A DNA stretch of 64,000 nt from Mycocentrospora acerina. Lineage: Eukaryota; Ascomycota; Dothideomycetes; Pleosporales. The notes beneath the pieces are model-generated. The model saw only the letters and a program-made list of their open reading frames with translations. It was not told the origin of the DNA and did no database searches. Position numbers and translations under genes: made by a program. The number at the start of each line of letters is the position of its first letter. Position 1 is the first letter of the stretch. Positions 1 through 10,161 of this stretch are shown piece by piece. The DNA is taken from contig JAKUHH010000041.1 in assembly GCA_022701365.1 (NCBI GenBank), positions 558,001-622,000 on the forward strand, read 5' to 3'.

Positions 1-1327
1 GAGTACAGCTATCTAATATTTGGAACGACATGGAGATTGACGATCAAGCAAAGATCTTGAAAAGCCTCATTGAGAATGATGCTAAATTCCTGGCTGTCTC
101 TCTGGATCGGTATGTTTTTCTAGCTGGCATCTTTGCTCAATCGAACCGCTTACATCTCCAGATTTGGTGCAATATTCTACGCAAAAGACATGCCAAACTA
201 TGCTCCTGCAGAAATTAAAGGCCAGGTTTCGCCAGCCGTCAAAGAGGATGTACGACGCCGGTTCGTCGTTGGTCCAACTGTCGAGAGAGAGTTCTGGGAG
301 GATGAAAGGGCACAAATGGCTCTCGATCGCGGCCCATGTGAGTGTGAATCTGCTACCGCCGCCATCTTATCTAACCCGGACGAAGGGGCTTCAGCAGCTG
401 CATATGCCGAGGCGATAGCTCATCGCGAGATCCAATGGATTGAACGGTATGCCAAAGTAAAGGTACCTCCAGTTCCTTTGTCGACATCTGACGCCCAGAA
501 ATCACCAGAGGTGCATATCGACCTGTTGCAAAAATACCTCAAGGTGGTAGGCAAACTCCTCCCAACCGAAAAAGACCTGCTCCTGCCGACGCTATGGCAC
601 CGCGACCTCCACAGAGGCAATGTGTTTGTTCATAAAGGCCAAGTTTCCAGCATCATCGATTGGCAATCCGTCTGGGTTGGCCCTAGGATCATTCGTGCCC
701 GCACGCCCCAGCTCCTCGATTACAACGGAGAAATCCAGACGAAGCTGCCAGAAAACATCAACAAACTGGACCCGGAAGAGAAGCATCGCGTGCGGGAAAC
801 AGTCCGCCGATCCATACTATTATACATTTACGAAACTTCGACAGCCAAGCGGAATCCTTCGCTATACAAGGTCATGCGCTATCCCAATGGCAAGACGTTG
901 GAGCAGCTCGTCGAGTTTGCCCACAACTCGTGGGATGGAGATATTTTGCCGTTTCGAGAGGTTCTCATCCGAATCCAAAGGTTTGCTTTGGTTTTGCGTA
1001 GGAATCGGCCAGCTTTCTGACACCAAATCTAAGGATTGGCATCTCATCGACGAGACATCAACCTGTCCGTACCACTTTTCCAGCGAAGAAATCGCCCAGC
1101 ACCTAAGGGATGGCGAGGGATTCAACGAAAATGCCGACTTTTGGGACAATCTCGAAGGCCGCGTTCATCGAAGCGGATACACGTCGCATGAGGATTTCCC
1201 AGACGCAGTGGCCTACTTCTCGCAGCTGCGAAGGGTTGGTTTGGAGACACTGGTCGGGGAAGAACGCGAAAGTTTTGAGCTGCAGACGAGATGGATGCTT
1301 GAGCATCATCGGGAGGGCGATGGATAA
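1..1327 (+). CDS. APH-family phosphotransferase (5' partial)
   Basis: Fungal phosphotransferase of the aminoglycoside/choline kinase-like APH family; the substrate is unknown. The open frame runs in from the window edge (LSNIWNDMEIDDQ). A clean 52-nt intron at 110-161 (GTATGT...CTCCAG) joins LAVSLDR to FGAIFYAKDMP. The kinase loop is visible as HRDLHRGNVFV followed by the DFG-equivalent IIDWQS, with the conserved WxxD-like C-terminal helices after it. The reading frame changes between about 960 and 1034. The upstream frame stops at 1020, while the conserved C-terminus (CPYHFSSEEIAQH through RWMLEHHREGDG, stop at 1327) is in another frame. A GT-AG intron 961-1033 (donor GTTCTC, branch CTGAC, acceptor CTAAG) would restore phase but removes the residues LIRIQR that the family normally keeps, so a frameshift is also possible. 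Family call is firm; the 3' model is uncertain. Confidence 0.8.
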
Positions 1328-2722
1328 AGTTTTTAATTCTCATCATCGCGAATCTGCAAGTTACCCTCGCTGCGACAACCATAAGTCGCATCAGTCTACA
1401 CTGCCCTTTAGGTTGTGCTCTTTGGTGTATCGTCCGTACGAGTTGTGGGTGCTGACCCTTACGGCAAAACCGAAGGCGACGCTGTGGAAGAGCTGGAACT
1501 GGATCTTTCTCCTTAGCGTCCATGATCTCGACCTCCCTGTTGCCATCTTTGATACGAGAGGTGTAGTAGATCTGGTTGTATAATTAAGATCTAAAGATTA
1601 GAGCAGAGATGTAACTTCTCCTTCTAGAAGCTGATCCGGTATAGATAATATGAACCTTAAGTCACAGTTAGGGAAATTTATTAATTAATAACTGACAAAA
1701 CCTATCTATATATTCGAAAGTTGGTCATCCACTTAATTAAATACAAAATGCTTTTGTGGTGGGTAACTATTAACAATTTACTCAGTGTTTATTGAATCTC
1801 CCCCATCCATGCATTTAGTTTTGACTAAGTGAGTACTTAGGTTTTTAAGATGAGTAGAATTGATAAATAACAGAATTCGTATCAGTCAAGTAAAATGTTT
1901 CCAAGTAACAAACAATACGCCAACATCAAAGTCTCAAGGAGAAACCACCCCATCTCATCACCATCACCTAAACATTTACAATTTCCTGTCGGAAAAAAAT
2001 GGAGCCTACCTAATCAAAACTCCTCTCCACACAAGCAACATGCCGTCCAAGTTCCAAGCCATCAATTCCTACTTTCCACTCGCACTCCAATATACTCGCT
2101 TTCTAGTCTCCACCCCTTGCACATTACATGAAAACAAAAGAAACCATCTTTTTGAAGAAGATTAACAATATAATCAAGGTACTATTACTATGATTATTCT
2201 CATCCTAACTTGTGTTCACATCGCTCATATCAAGACACAGCTCTTTCCCACTGCGCTGCCATGCAAGCCAAAGAAGGAAAAAAAGGTATTATAATTTATT
2301 ATTATCATCTGATAGACCACGAGAAGGAACAGTACATATCCCTCCATGTACGAGCTAACTAGGCTCTGCTTACACGTTAGGGTGACAAAGCATGACAGTT
2401 GAGAGAGGAGAGAGTTGGAAAATCTGTTCATACCTAGCTAGGTCTTTTGCAGTACGCATGAATGGATGTTGGGTGTACTAGTCTTTGTAAATTTTTTATG
2501 GCATGTGTGTCCTCACATGGAAACAAATAGAATGGCTGGCGGAGTAGAAGATGTGAGCAGCATGTGCTTGAGAATTTCAACATCATTACGATACATCATT
2601 GACGCCACATCGAGTACACTCTCATGGCAAACAGTGTCAGAGGTCAAGTATTGAAGTCAGATGTTGAGGTCAAGAGCCATTGCGGCCTGGGGTATCATTC
2701 ATTCATAAGCCCGACACTAATT
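1328..2722. other. intergenic, AT-rich, with one repeat copy
   Basis: This spacer has no convincing gene. It is AT-rich from about 1580 onward. It contains one copy of the dispersed repeat described separately at 2231-2382. Short open frames near 1860-2165 have no recognisable domain and low-complexity composition. Confidence 0.6.
2231..2382 (+). repeat. dispersed ~130-150 bp repeat, copy 1
   Basis: The copy starts with GACACAGCTCTTTCCCACTG, followed by CATGCAAGCCAAA, a middle CATCTGATAG block, ACATATCC and the 3' block GCTAACTAGGCTCTGCTTAC ending in ACGTTAG. The same ordered blocks recur at 26931-27062 (minus), 32198-32320 and 33459-33578. Copy 1 carries a short A-rich insertion after the CAAGCC block. 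It has no coding potential, and its class (MITE, SINE-like or LTR remnant) is unknown. Confidence 0.7.
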
Positions 2723-5144
2723 TTACGCTGTCCGTTGCCGCTTCTTCGCCTTGGACAAGGCTTGTGATATCGCCGCAACCTCTTGCTCAACTTCTTCATC
2801 GTCTTCACTTGCGTCATCAACATCAGCGACATCCAATAATGTGCCACCCTCGGTATCATCATCTTCAGAACCCTCTACGTCTTCTTCGTCATCATCAAGC
2901 TCCAGGCCGTCTTCGTCACCACTGAAGCCGGAAAAGTCGTCGTCATCGTCGTCAGCTTCACTGGCGTCGGCGTCAGGTACGTCAGTCGTCGCAGCGACGC
3001 TCTCAGTACCGTCAGCATCACCCGTTCGCTTCCTCTTCTTGGCCATCTCGCCGAATCGTCCCTCGTGGGCTTCACCACGGACGTTGCCAGCTTCTTGGCC
3101 TTCCAAAAGCGGTGGCGGTGTGAACCATGGGATCTTTCCACGTATCCTAAGCAAAACAGTTAGCAAAAGTCGAGAACATATTTTCATGCAGCAAACGTAC
3201 CAATCGTTCAGCACCATCTTTGCGGCACCATCAATATCAGCTTCGCCACCCTTCAACAAACGACCACTCTTTCTGCAGAGAATCTCAAGAAATTTGACGG
3301 CTTCATTGTCGTAGTCTTTGATGTCGTATGTTCGTTGCAGATACTTTGGCTGGACTCGTCTGAGCACAGCATCAATGTATTGAGCAGGATATTCGACATT
3401 CTCGACACGCACACTACCCCTGAGTAGTAGCTCCTCGTCTGTGTCGCTCTGGTTTGGTGGGACGATACCAGGGCAATCAATCATGTAGATTCTCTTCATG
3501 AGTGTGATGTACTGCCAGACCTTTGTCTCGCCAGCAATAGGCGCAACAGTGCACACCTTCTTCTTTCGGAGTGTGTTGATGATGGAGGATTTGCCCGTGT
3601 TGGGGTAACCGACCATGCCGACGGAAATCTGCTTACGGTCGCTGTGAAGGGAAGAGAATTGACGGAGAAGAGCAATAAGCGAACCCTTGCCGAAACTGTT
3701 GTTGATGTTGGCGTGGAAAGCTACACGTGGTTAGTGATGAAGGTGTGTATGGAGGATTAGGATTGCTTACCTAGAGTTGGGAACTCTTTGCTCAAACTTC
3801 TGACCCAAGCAGCCTGTCGAGAGTTAGTCGTATTCATCAAACTATGAAAAAAGAGACAAGTCAAGACATTGGAATGTGTGAAATATTACTAAGAGGACCG
3901 CCATGAAGCTGCTGTGCAGGTACGGCCCTCAACTCAAACAAATCACGAAGGACTCTAGTGACAGCAACCAAAACGGAAGCCAGTCTACCCGCAGCCAAGA
4001 CGGCGTTGGGCAAGCGAGACACTTTCACTCTTCCCAACTTGTAACAGAACCAGTTCATAGTGTATATCGCGAGGATAAGAATAGGTCCTTGACTTAAGGA
4101 GGGGTCGATAGGGGCAGGGATTGGATAGTGACGTGGAAGGAGAAGAAGAAAAGGAAGATGAAGGAAGAAAAGACTTACTGCTACGCGGGACGGGACCAAA
4201 TCGACCTTGTTCAGAACAAAGACAAGATGCTTATGGGGCGCCTCGGTGCGAATGTACTTTTCGACACTGCGGCAGCGGGTGCCAATGGGGTCACGGGCAT
4301 CGAGGACGTGTAGGATGACATCGCTGGAGTCGATGACCTTGTACAGCTCGTTCCAGATGCGCTTGCTGGTGCCCTTCATGAAGATGGACTCCCTCGCCGT
4401 GGTGAGCTCGCCGTTGGGGTTGTTGTCAACGGCGTCAATGTCGCCCGAGGTGCCCGACAACAGCTGGGCCTGCTCGAGGCGCTCGACGTAGCTCTCGTGC
4501 ATGGTACCAGTACGGCCAGCAAGGTCCTCGATGGAGCTGAAGTCGAGCTTGGGCCGCTTGCGCTGGGCCTTGGGGCCAAACGTCTCCGAGAAGGGCTGCG
4601 AGTCGACGGCGATCTTGGCAGCGTGCTCCTTGAGGCCGTTGATGTTGCCCTTTTCTTCGATCAAGCTCATGGGCAGCTTGTTGCGCTTCATGAGGTAGGT
4701 CGTGGGGTCAGAGGCCTGGGCCTGCACGGCAGAGCGGAACGACTCGAGAGCATCCTGGGAGATGACACGCGTGTTGTTGAACCACTTGCGGTTGGGCTCG
4801 ACGCGGGCAACAGGCGCCTCGCGGTTCTGGTACGAGGCGGCCTTTGTCACGTCTCCCTTTGCGTTGCGCTGGGCCTTGCCGTCGGTGAGGCGCTTGAGCA
4901 CCTTGACCTTTTTGGCAGATCTGCATTGACGTTAGTAGAAGTTTGCATGCATGGGCACGTGCAGACGCGCAAGAGCGTGCATGGATGGAGGTATGGGGAG
5001 GTGCATGTGGGCAGCTGTGGCTATGGGTAAGTGTGAGGGAACATACCGGTAAAAGTTCTCGCCCTTGACCTTGACATTGCCCATGCCATCGCCCGTCTTG
5101 CCCTGGCGCTCCTTGCGGTTCGCCTCCTTCTTCTGCGTACCCAT
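2723..5144 (-). CDS. NOG2: nucleolar GTP-binding protein 2 (NOG2/Nug2)
   Basis: Circularly permuted YlqF/YawG-type GTPase needed for nucleolar/nucleoplasmic maturation of the pre-60S ribosome. Five exons: 5144-5047, 4920-4179, 3813-3771, 3720-3201 and 3146-2723, giving 608 aa, a normal NOG2 length. The N-terminus MGTQKKEANRKERQG is basic. The GTPase motifs are in permuted order: G4 NKVDLVPS, then G1 GYPNTGKSS, then G3 DCPGIVPP. The C-terminus is a long acidic tract (DDDDDDFSGFSGDEDG and following) with a basic end, KKRQRTA. The third intron (4178-3814) is about 365 nt, far longer than the others, and contains a GC-rich open stretch. The start codon is the first ATG of the conserved N-terminus. 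The gene is divergent from mS26, with a 289-bp shared promoter. Confidence 0.95.
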
Positions 5145-5433
5145 TGCGGCGGTGGCTTGCGCGGCGGCGGAGTGGTGAGGAGTGGTGAAGAAAGACTGCT
5201 GCGCGTGGTGTCGAGGGACGGTTGCGCGCGTGCAGTGCAGTGGACGGGCGAAGCTTCTCCACGAGCGAACTTTTTTCTCGAGCGCATGCAGCGGCGCTAG
5301 TGGGGCTTGGCACAATTTTCCGCGGCAGACTGCACCGACACCACCGACGCCGTCCGCAGCGAGCACGCCGCGAGCCCGTTCTGCGTTCTGCGTTCTGCGT
5401 TCTGCACCGCACACACCACACACCACCGCCGCC
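5145..5433. promoter_or_regulatory. bidirectional promoter NOG2 / mS26
   Basis: A 289-bp GC-rich interval lies between the divergent start codons of two ribosome-biogenesis/translation genes. It contains four perfect tandem copies of a 7-mer (CGTTCTG) at 5377-5404, just upstream of the mS26 ATG in its probable 5' leader. Co-regulation is an inference from the head-to-head arrangement. Confidence 0.5.
5377..5404 (+). repeat. 7-bp tandem repeat (CGTTCTG x4)
   Basis: Four exact head-to-tail copies of CGTTCTG lie 30 bp before the mS26 start codon. They probably fall in the 5' UTR and could vary in copy number between strains. Confidence 0.8.
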
Positions 5434-6363
5434 ATGCCGCCCCGCATACCTGCCGTCCGCGGCGTGTGGACGCCCGCGCATGCAGCCCCCGCCGCCAATG
5501 GCTGCGGTGCCGCCCGCGCCTTCTCGTCGTCGCCCGCCGTGCTCGCCCTCGGGCCCCAGTCGCCAAACTACATCGACGTCCCCAAGCCGCTGCAGCCGAC
5601 GTTTCCCCTCGTGCCCCGCGTCAAGGGCCACCTGCCCGTCCCCCGCGACGTCTTCCAGACACGCAGCCCGCTGCCCAAGGCCTCGCCCGCCTTCCTCGAC
5701 CGCACCACACGCAGCCCCAAGACGCAGAAGACGCCCGGCCCCCACAGCCGCGATGCCGAGTACCGCCTGTACAAGCAGCGCCTGGCCGATGCCCGCAGAC
5801 AGGCGCTGCAGGCCGGTGTCCACGAGCTGCACGAGCGCAAGCTGGCCACGGACGCCCAGTACCTCGCCAAGATCCAGGCCAGCGGCGCCTTCAGACGCGA
5901 GCAGGCCACCGCCCCGCCGCGCGACACGGATGTCCTGACAGCCACGTCCGTGTCCAAGGGTGTTCGTGACTTCCTCGCCGACGCCCTTCCCGCCTCGTCT
6001 CGCACCGCCAGCACCCCCAAGCGCCGCGAAGCATACCAGCGCCGTGTCGACCGCGTGCAAAAGGTGCGCACCACCCGCCTGCACGACCTGTACGTCAACG
6101 CCCGCGAGTTTATTGTCGACGAGCAGCAGTTGGACGACGCCATTGAAAAGGCCTTTGGTACTGAGGATGCTCCCATTGGCTGGGATGTCAAGGGCAACAT
6201 GGGCCCCAGGTCAGAGGGCAAGGAAGGCCTGAGCCCATGGCATGGTCCCATGCCTGAAGGTGTTGGTGACATGCTGCAGAAGCTCAAGGGCGGCGAGGGC
6301 GTGGGGTTGGCCAAGGAGAGAGTCAAAAGGGTTGCCGAGGAGCTCACGGGCGGAAAGATGTAG
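5434..6363 (+). CDS. mitochondrial small ribosomal subunit protein mS26 (Pet123 family)
   Basis: Single-exon 309-aa protein. The N-terminus is Arg/Ala/Ser-rich without acids and contains RAFSSSPAV around residues 28-36, a typical mitochondrial presequence with a cleavage site. The mature part starts with a conserved segment (NYIDVPKPLQP, VKGHLPVPRDVF). A long basic helical region follows (RDAEYRLYKQRLADARRQAL; KRREAYQRRVDRVQKVR) and then a conserved acidic block, REFIVDEQQLDDAIEKAFG. This fits the fungal Pet123/mS26 family, a mitoribosomal small-subunit protein. The ATG at 5434 was chosen because it precedes the presequence. GC content is very high compared with the rest of the window. The gene is divergent from NOG2. 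Confidence 0.82.
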   Translation: MPPRIPAVRGVWTPAHAAPAANGCGAARAFSSSPAVLALGPQSPNYIDVPKPLQPTFPLVPRVKGHLPVPRDVFQTRSPLPKASPAFLDRTTRSPKTQKTPGPHSRDAEYRLYKQRLADARRQALQAGVHELHERKLATDAQYLAKIQASGAFRREQATAPPRDTDVLTATSVSKGVRDFLADALPASSRTASTPKRREAYQRRVDRVQKVRTTRLHDLYVNAREFIVDEQQLDDAIEKAFGTEDAPIGWDVKGNMGPRSEGKEGLSPWHGPMPEGVGDMLQKLKGGEGVGLAKERVKRVAEELTGGKM

Positions 6364-6484
6364 AATGCACACCACCAAAAAAAACTTGTACGATTGGAGC
6401 CTGTGTATATCAATACGTGTATATGATTATGTGGTTACTGGGAAAGAGTGATTCTTTGATGGTTCAAAGTTATGATTTAGGGGC

Positions 6485-6899
6485 TTGCTGAATGTCTTGC
6501 ATGTTGAGTATGTTGGACATTCTACATGTCGAGTATGTTGGACATGCTATATGTTATGTATGTTGAATATTCTGCATGTCAGGCATGTTTAATATTCTAC
6601 ATGCCAAGTATTTTGAACTTTCTACATGTTGAGTGTGTTGGACATGCTATATGTCATGTATGTTGAATATTCTGCATGTCAGGCACGTTAAATATTCTAC
6701 ATGTTGAGTATGTTGAATATTCTGCATTTCAAGTACATTGAACATCCTACATGTTGAGTGTGTTGAATGCCTTGCACGTCGAGTATGTTGAATATTTTAC
6801 ATTTTTAGTATGTTGAGTGTTCTACATGTTGAGCACGATGAACACTCTTCTTGTCGAGTATTACGAATATTCTGCATGTCGAGCATGGTGAATGACCAG
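6485..6899. repeat. 25-bp minisatellite, about 16 diverged units
   Basis: From 6500, successive units of exactly 25 bp begin CATGT (CATGTTGAGTATGTTGGACA + TTCTA and variants). Sixteen units can be counted to 6899, preceded by a partial unit. Units 1-4 and 6-9 share the same order of variants (GGACATxCTA, TATGTxATG, CATGTCAGGCA), which implies a 75-100 bp higher-order duplication. Degenerate units may continue to about 6985. The array begins about 120 bp after the mS26 stop codon. Confidence 0.9.
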
Positions 6900-7077
6900 T
6901 ACAATTACTAAACATCCTAGACATTAAAATTTTAAATAAACACACAACTATTGAACATTCTAGGCACCGAAGATGCTGAGCAATTAGGCGACTGTGAATT
7001 GACCAGACGAGCTTCCTGGCCTTGTCAACTGCAACAAACGATGAGATGGAAGAAGATGGAGAGGTAGCGCACATCTC

Positions 7078-7150
7078 GTTTCAGCTGCATTCACCTTGTG
7101 CTTCGCATTCACCTCATTTCAGCTGCATTCACTTCGTGCTTAGCATTCAT
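7078..7150 (+). repeat. imperfect direct repeat, ~35 bp x2
   Basis: Two adjacent copies of TTTCAGCTGCATTCAC(C/T)T followed by (T/C)GTGCTT(C/A)GCATTCA lie between the minisatellite and the 3' end of the DUF6536 gene. Confidence 0.7.
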
Positions 7151-7238
7151 AACCATAGCACGTGAATGGTCTTGTCAATTAAATGACTTCACTTCGTATG
7201 CACAACTTGCCAGCTTAAACCCAGGCATCAAAATCCCC

Positions 7239-9569
7239 TCAAGCATACAGCTTCCCCTTTTCCAGCGGCCAAACCTCATGCATCGAAAACCCACAGTGCC
7301 CAATCCCCTTCTCATCATTCCCCATAACACCCCACTGCACCTCCGCCTGCGACTCTTCCTCCCTCCCCCACTCGGCCTCACCCCCAGCCTCACCCCCAGC
7401 CTCATCCCCACCCTTCACTTCAGGCACCGCATGACACGCCGCCGCAATCGCCGCACTACAACTTCCCGCCACTGGCATCTCCGACGGCAGCCGAATACAC
7501 CCCACCCCAACCATCAACGCCAGCAATATCGTCGCCAGCATAGCCCGCGGTGAGTACCCACACGTCATAAGCGACTCACCCTGCTCCATCCCCGCCGCCA
7601 GCTTAGAAATCCCATACGACTCGACACTGACCAGAAAAATACTCTGTGAAACAAGCCAGTGCAACGTTCCCGTTGCCACCACAACCGGAAGACTAAACCG
7701 ATACGGCAGCTGCAAAAAGTATGTGCTGCGCTGCGCACCGCGCCGTTTAGCAGACACACGCAGGCCCTGTCTGCGCACCGCGTAGCCTGACCATTCGCGC
7801 GCGAGTGACATGATGGTCATGAGGCCGTTGTAGTTGAGGTAGAGGAAAGAGAGGATGAGCTGCGGGCTGTTGGCTACGATGACGTTACTGATGAGGCCTG
7901 AGGCTCCGGACGTGGGGATGCTCCAGCTGATGAGGGTGCGGGCGTCGACAGCCCCGAGCTTGAGGCTCATGGCTGCGGAGGGTGTTTTAAGCACCCGGAT
8001 GCCCCATCCGAGGAGAGCGGAGGAGGTGGCGAGAAGGAGTGTGTAGCTAGTTTTGGGTTGAGTGATGGGATAAATAGAGATGTGAGGGGGGAGGTGGAGA
8101 CATACGTGAAGAAGAAGACGGTGAGTCGTCGTTTGCTTGCAGCGCCAAAGTATCTCCTGCGTGTCTGCTTGAATGCTTGGGGAGGCGCTGTCCAGCCAGT
8201 ACCGGTGTACCCCGATGCGGCAGAACTCTTGAATTTGGTAAAGTCCCACTTGTCTAGCAGACACATCCCTTTGGTCGCTTGATCCGGCACAGTGAGAAAC
8301 GACGACACTGCGTCGCCAATGGTCATCATGGGAGCATCCTGAACCCACAATGCAATGTACAGCATGGCCATGGCCTTGACGAATCCCATCGCAACTACTA
8401 CAATCACCAAGTGGACGCTATACTTTAGCCGGCAGTGCTGCTCAATGTTCTCGCTCATGCAGTATTCAATCTCTTTCTTGAACGGCTTCCACGCTCCTAT
8501 ATTTTTCTCAATCTGCGGAAGATATTCGTCACATGAATCAAAGCACCAAGTTGCGGCCTTGTGAACACCTCCGCAGATCCAGGTAAACGGCGAAGCGCAC
8601 GACTGTCCAGTCACCACAATCGGTTGCTCCCTGGTCTCAAAGTCCGAGGTGGGTCCACCGACGTACTCGGCTGTCGAGTTGGACACGACGAGTAAGAGGC
8701 TTCCATAGCTTGTTTGAAAGTTCTGAGCATACGCGTCGATGCATTCTTGTCGAGAGAGTCGCTGCAATGAACCAGTCTTTGCGTGCTGGAACATGTCGTC
8801 TGCCACACGCTTCACCTGTGTTGAATCCGTGCCTATACGCTTGAAGCTCGTGGCTTCTACATCCAAAAACGCCTCATTGACAGAGTATACAAAATACTCG
8901 TTCGACGCAATCGACGCGTAGACTGCAGAATTGTAGCTTTTTTTCGAAAAAAGTTAGACAGCTTTCTCCTCACAAATTCAACCACACACATATACACACT
9001 TCAACAAACAAACAGACGAAAACTCACAATAAATGCAACGGCAACGACGACAACCCCAACACCCCCCATAGCGCCAACCTCACCCCCCTCACCCGCCCCA
9101 AATTCCGCAGACTCGGCACCCCAACATCCATCCACTTGAACTTTGCATGTGCGCGGTCCACCTCCCCCCGCGTAGGCGCAGACATGCACTGCATGCAGTA
9201 ATTACTCGCCCCCAGCAACACCGTACTCAGCACATTAATCAGCAAATGCACCCCGATGTTGATATTCTTCGTTGTCGCGCAGTCCCCATCGTACAGCACG
9301 CGACTGCCCCCATCGAGATCCAGACCCTCGAACCCGGAGCGCGATTCCGCCCAGAGGAGGAAGACGAGGTTAAGCAGGAATACGCTGCCTGCTGCGACGG
9401 CGCAGCCTGCTGCGCCGGTTTTCCATCGTGGGCGCGTGGTGTTTGTGTTGGAGGAGGCGCTGCTGCTGTTGCTGCTTCTAGTGGGGGCGAGACCGTCGTT
9501 GTCGACAAAGGATGCGAGTTCCACGTCTGGATTCGCCACCGACTTGTCGCTCTTCTTCCCCTGCCACAT
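7239..9569 (-). CDS. DUF6536 family membrane protein
   Basis: Fungal-specific multi-pass membrane protein of unknown function. Three exons: 9569-9028, 8936-8106 and 8046-7239, giving 726 aa. The N-terminal DUF6536 domain shows WKTGAAGCAVAAGSVFLLN, then INIGVHLLINVLSTVLLGAS, then NYCMQCMSAPTRGEVDRAHA, and SLPLHLFYNSA across intron 1. Eight or so hydrophobic segments are visible: about four in the N-terminal half and four after residue 420, including YTLLLATSSALLGWGIRVL and VVVATGTLHWLVSQSIFL. The C-terminus ends with the family's VQWGV...GHCGFS...GKLYA pattern. An upstream in-frame ATG would add a run of about 11 lysines encoded by a CTT/AAG microsatellite, so I prefer the ATG at 9569. The large middle loop is Cys-rich (CGGVHKAATWCFDSCDEYL) and is probably extracytoplasmic. 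Confidence 0.88.
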
Positions 9570-9589
9570 GGATGCCGAGTTGAGAGGAT

Positions 9590-9622
9590 TCTTCTTCTTC
9601 TTCTTCTTCTTCTTCTTCTTTT
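9590..9622. repeat. (CTT)n / (AAG)n microsatellite
   Basis: About ten uninterrupted TTC/CTT triplets lie just upstream of the chosen DUF6536 start. They would read as polylysine if translation began at an upstream ATG. Confidence 0.9.
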
Positions 9623-10161
9623 TCAATGGATTAACTTCACGCGAGAGGGGAAAGACGACGATACATTTGAAGAAATCGAAGAAGAAATACAAGTCACCAT
9701 CTAGTGTGAAACATTGCTTCTCTAATAAAGTTTGGCAACGATAAGTCTGCCTCGTCTCGCCTCGCCTTGTCGTTTAGGCGTCCAGCAAGGCGGGTGGTGG
9801 CTTGTGGCTGCGGTGCATACCCGCGAGCCCGTGGGGTTGTTCATTGGTGTGTGGTGCTTTAGTCCAAGCCAAGTACCTGCGCCGGTTTACCCGCTTGCGA
9901 TCTTCAGTCAGTCCCTACTTTGCTGGCTTGCTTAAATATAGAAGTATAGAGTACACATGATTTTCTCTAGTAGGAATCAGGTCACATGTCTGCTTCTTGC
10001 TAGCTTGCTGCATCGCATGCTTGAAGATGTTCACGGCAGAGTGGTAGGTTACTCAAGCTACAAGGGCTAGTTTAATCCTTGTGCACCGTCACCCCACAAT
10101 TACGGCACGTAGAAACTCGGTAAAAGTACAAGTGTCGCAGATCCTCTCTTAGACAATCGAG
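9623..10161. other. intergenic, nothing recognised
   Basis: This is the boundary between the core-like left end and the accessory island. No gene or clear repeat was seen. A short CTCGTCTCGCCTCGCC-like stretch near 9755 is the only compositional feature. Confidence 0.5.

Noticed and set aside
1860..2165. Overlapping open frames in the left spacer
   Set aside because: Low-complexity translation with no family resemblance and no coding context.
3814..3850. C/D-box snoRNA in the long NOG2 intron
   Set aside because: A TGATGA C-box-like hexamer is present on the minus strand, but there is no D box at a suitable distance nor closing stem.
9570..9692. N-terminal extension of the DUF6536 protein with polylysine
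   Set aside because: It depends on a microsatellite and has no counterpart in the family's usual N-terminus; more likely 5' UTR.
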